A DNA stretch of 5,845 nucleotides, from positions 1 through 5,845 of the forward strand of contig JABXIR010000131.1 in NCBI GenBank assembly GCA_013372965.1. The letters run 5' to 3'. Source of the DNA: Gammaproteobacteria bacterium (lineage in GTDB: Bacteria; Pseudomonadota; Gammaproteobacteria; Pseudomonadales; DSM-25080). Every line of letters starts with the position of its first letter. Within the stretch, counting starts at the first letter, position 1. A model generated the notes under the pieces. It was not told the origin of the DNA, made no database searches, and saw nothing but the letters and a program-made list of their open reading frames with translations. Shown piece by piece: positions 5,066 through 5,845 of this stretch. The position numbers and the translations under genes are program-made.

Positions 5066-5845
5066 ATGACCGCAAAAACCAATACCTCATCGTGGGCCAC
5101 TTACAAGCGACTGCTTGGCTACGCGCTTCCCTATAAAACCTTTTTCATCCTAAGCATGATTGGTTTCGCCATATTCGCTGCCACTCAAGCAGCTTTCGCG
5201 GTGCTTATGGAATTGCTGCTGAACGCGCTCGATAATACACCAACCAGCAATGCGGTCGTCGATTGGTTCTATCCCGATGGTCAAGTCACTTGGCGAATCG
5301 CGCTCCCCATGTTCGCTATTTTTATATTTGTGATTCGCGGTATTGGTTCTTTCCTAGGCAGTTTTTTCATTGAGCGCGTTTCTCAAGGGCTGATCCACGA
5401 TTTACGCGTCGATCTATTTAACAAGATCACGGTTCTAAAAGCTGGCGTTCTCGACGCGGAAAACTCGGGTCATACCGTCTCCAAGATTACATTTAATACT
5501 CAACAGGTCACCAACGCTGCCACCAATGCAGTCAAGGTACTTATTCGTGAAGGCTTCACCGTCATCGGGTTGTTGGGCTATCTCGTGTTAAAAAATTGGC
5601 AACTGACGCTGGTCTTTTTAATTATCGGCCCACTACTCGCATTGATAATCAATGCCGTTTCAAAGCTTTTCCGTCGTTATAGTCAGCGTATTCAACAGTC
5701 GGCCGGCGACATTACTCACGTTACCACCGAATCTGTGCAAGGCTTTAAGGTCGTGCGCGCCTTTGGGGGAATTGATAGAGAACGCGAACGTTTCCGTGTC
5801 GCGTCGAACTACAATGCGATTCAGAACCTCAAATTGGCATTCTCA
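5066..5845 (+). CDS. msbA: Lipid A export ABC transporter MsbA, N-terminal transmembrane domain (3'-truncated by window)
   Basis: These are the first 260 residues of an ABC exporter half-transporter; the full family length is about 580. MsbA works as an inner-membrane homodimer that flips lipid A-core from the cytoplasmic to the periplasmic leaflet. The visible part is the type-I exporter transmembrane domain: TM1 about 24-48, a periplasmic loop (53-78), TM2 about 79-101, then the cytoplasmic helix ERVSQGLIHDLRVDLFNKI (103-121). The MsbA-like SGHTVSKITFNTQQVTNAAT (134-153), REGFTVIGLLGYLVLKNWQL (161-180), the TM4 hairpin (181-196) and the coupling-helix stretch TTESVQGFKVVRAFGG (220-235) follow. 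Walker A, signature and Walker B motifs lie beyond the right edge. The start is the ATG after GGGTGA (5049-5054, distant) and GAG (5058-5060). The pattern resembles MsbA more than other exporters, but without the ATPase half another lipid/multidrug exporter cannot be fully excluded. In many Gammaproteobacteria lpxK follows. Confidence 0.88.
   Translation, partial: MTAKTNTSSWATYKRLLGYALPYKTFFILSMIGFAIFAATQAAFAVLMELLLNALDNTPTSNAVVDWFYPDGQVTWRIALPMFAIFIFVIRGIGSFLGSFFIERVSQGLIHDLRVDLFNKITVLKAGVLDAENSGHTVSKITFNTQQVTNAATNAVKVLIREGFTVIGLLGYLVLKNWQLTLVFLIIGPLLALIINAVSKLFRRYSQRIQQSAGDITHVTTESVQGFKVVRAFGGIDRERERFRVASNYNAIQNLKLAFS

Overview
This window reads as ordinary chromosomal sequence from a Gammaproteobacterium, probably a free-living, perhaps marine, relative of the Alteromonadales/Oceanospirillales. 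The evidence is close family-level resemblance to gammaproteobacterial GcvP, SelO, AgcS and MsbA, a base composition that looks close to balanced, and short gaps carrying simple hairpin terminators. The genus cannot be fixed by eye. No mobile element, tRNA, rRNA or CRISPR array is visible. All genes lie on the + strand.

Layout. (1) 1-762 is the 3' third of gcvP, the P-protein (glycine decarboxylase) of the glycine cleavage system. It is cut by the window edge five residues after the expected PLP-binding lysine and is closed by a strong hairpin terminator at 783-813. (2) 870-3479 holds three closely spaced genes: a small META/HslJ-type lipoprotein, selO (protein adenylyltransferase, formerly YdiU/UPF0061) and a patatin-like serine lipase that starts 4 nt after the selO stop. 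No terminator separates them, but a perfect 9-bp inverted repeat lies directly in front of selO. (3) 3536-4978 is an AgcS-type sodium:alanine/glycine symporter. Its best promoter match lies inside the 3' end of the patatin gene, and it ends at a hairpin terminator (4986-5022). (4) 5066-5845 is the N-terminal transmembrane half of msbA, the lipid A flippase, which runs off the right edge.

How the genes fit together. gcvP and agcS both concern glycine/alanine use, and the META lipoprotein and MsbA both concern the envelope, but terminators divide these into separate units. The real local association is selO plus the patatin-like gene. SelO AMPylates proteins in redox homeostasis, and the downstream protein is probably a lipid acyl hydrolase. 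The tight spacing, with no visible ribosome-binding site for the second gene, suggests translational coupling.

Most noteworthy points: SelO keeps its C-terminal redox cysteine but has alanine where the E. coli disulfide partner sits; the patatin has an unusual Phe-rich oxyanion-loop region; the selO leader has a symmetric repeat; and the agcS promoter is embedded in coding sequence. I found no clear novel multi-gene system.
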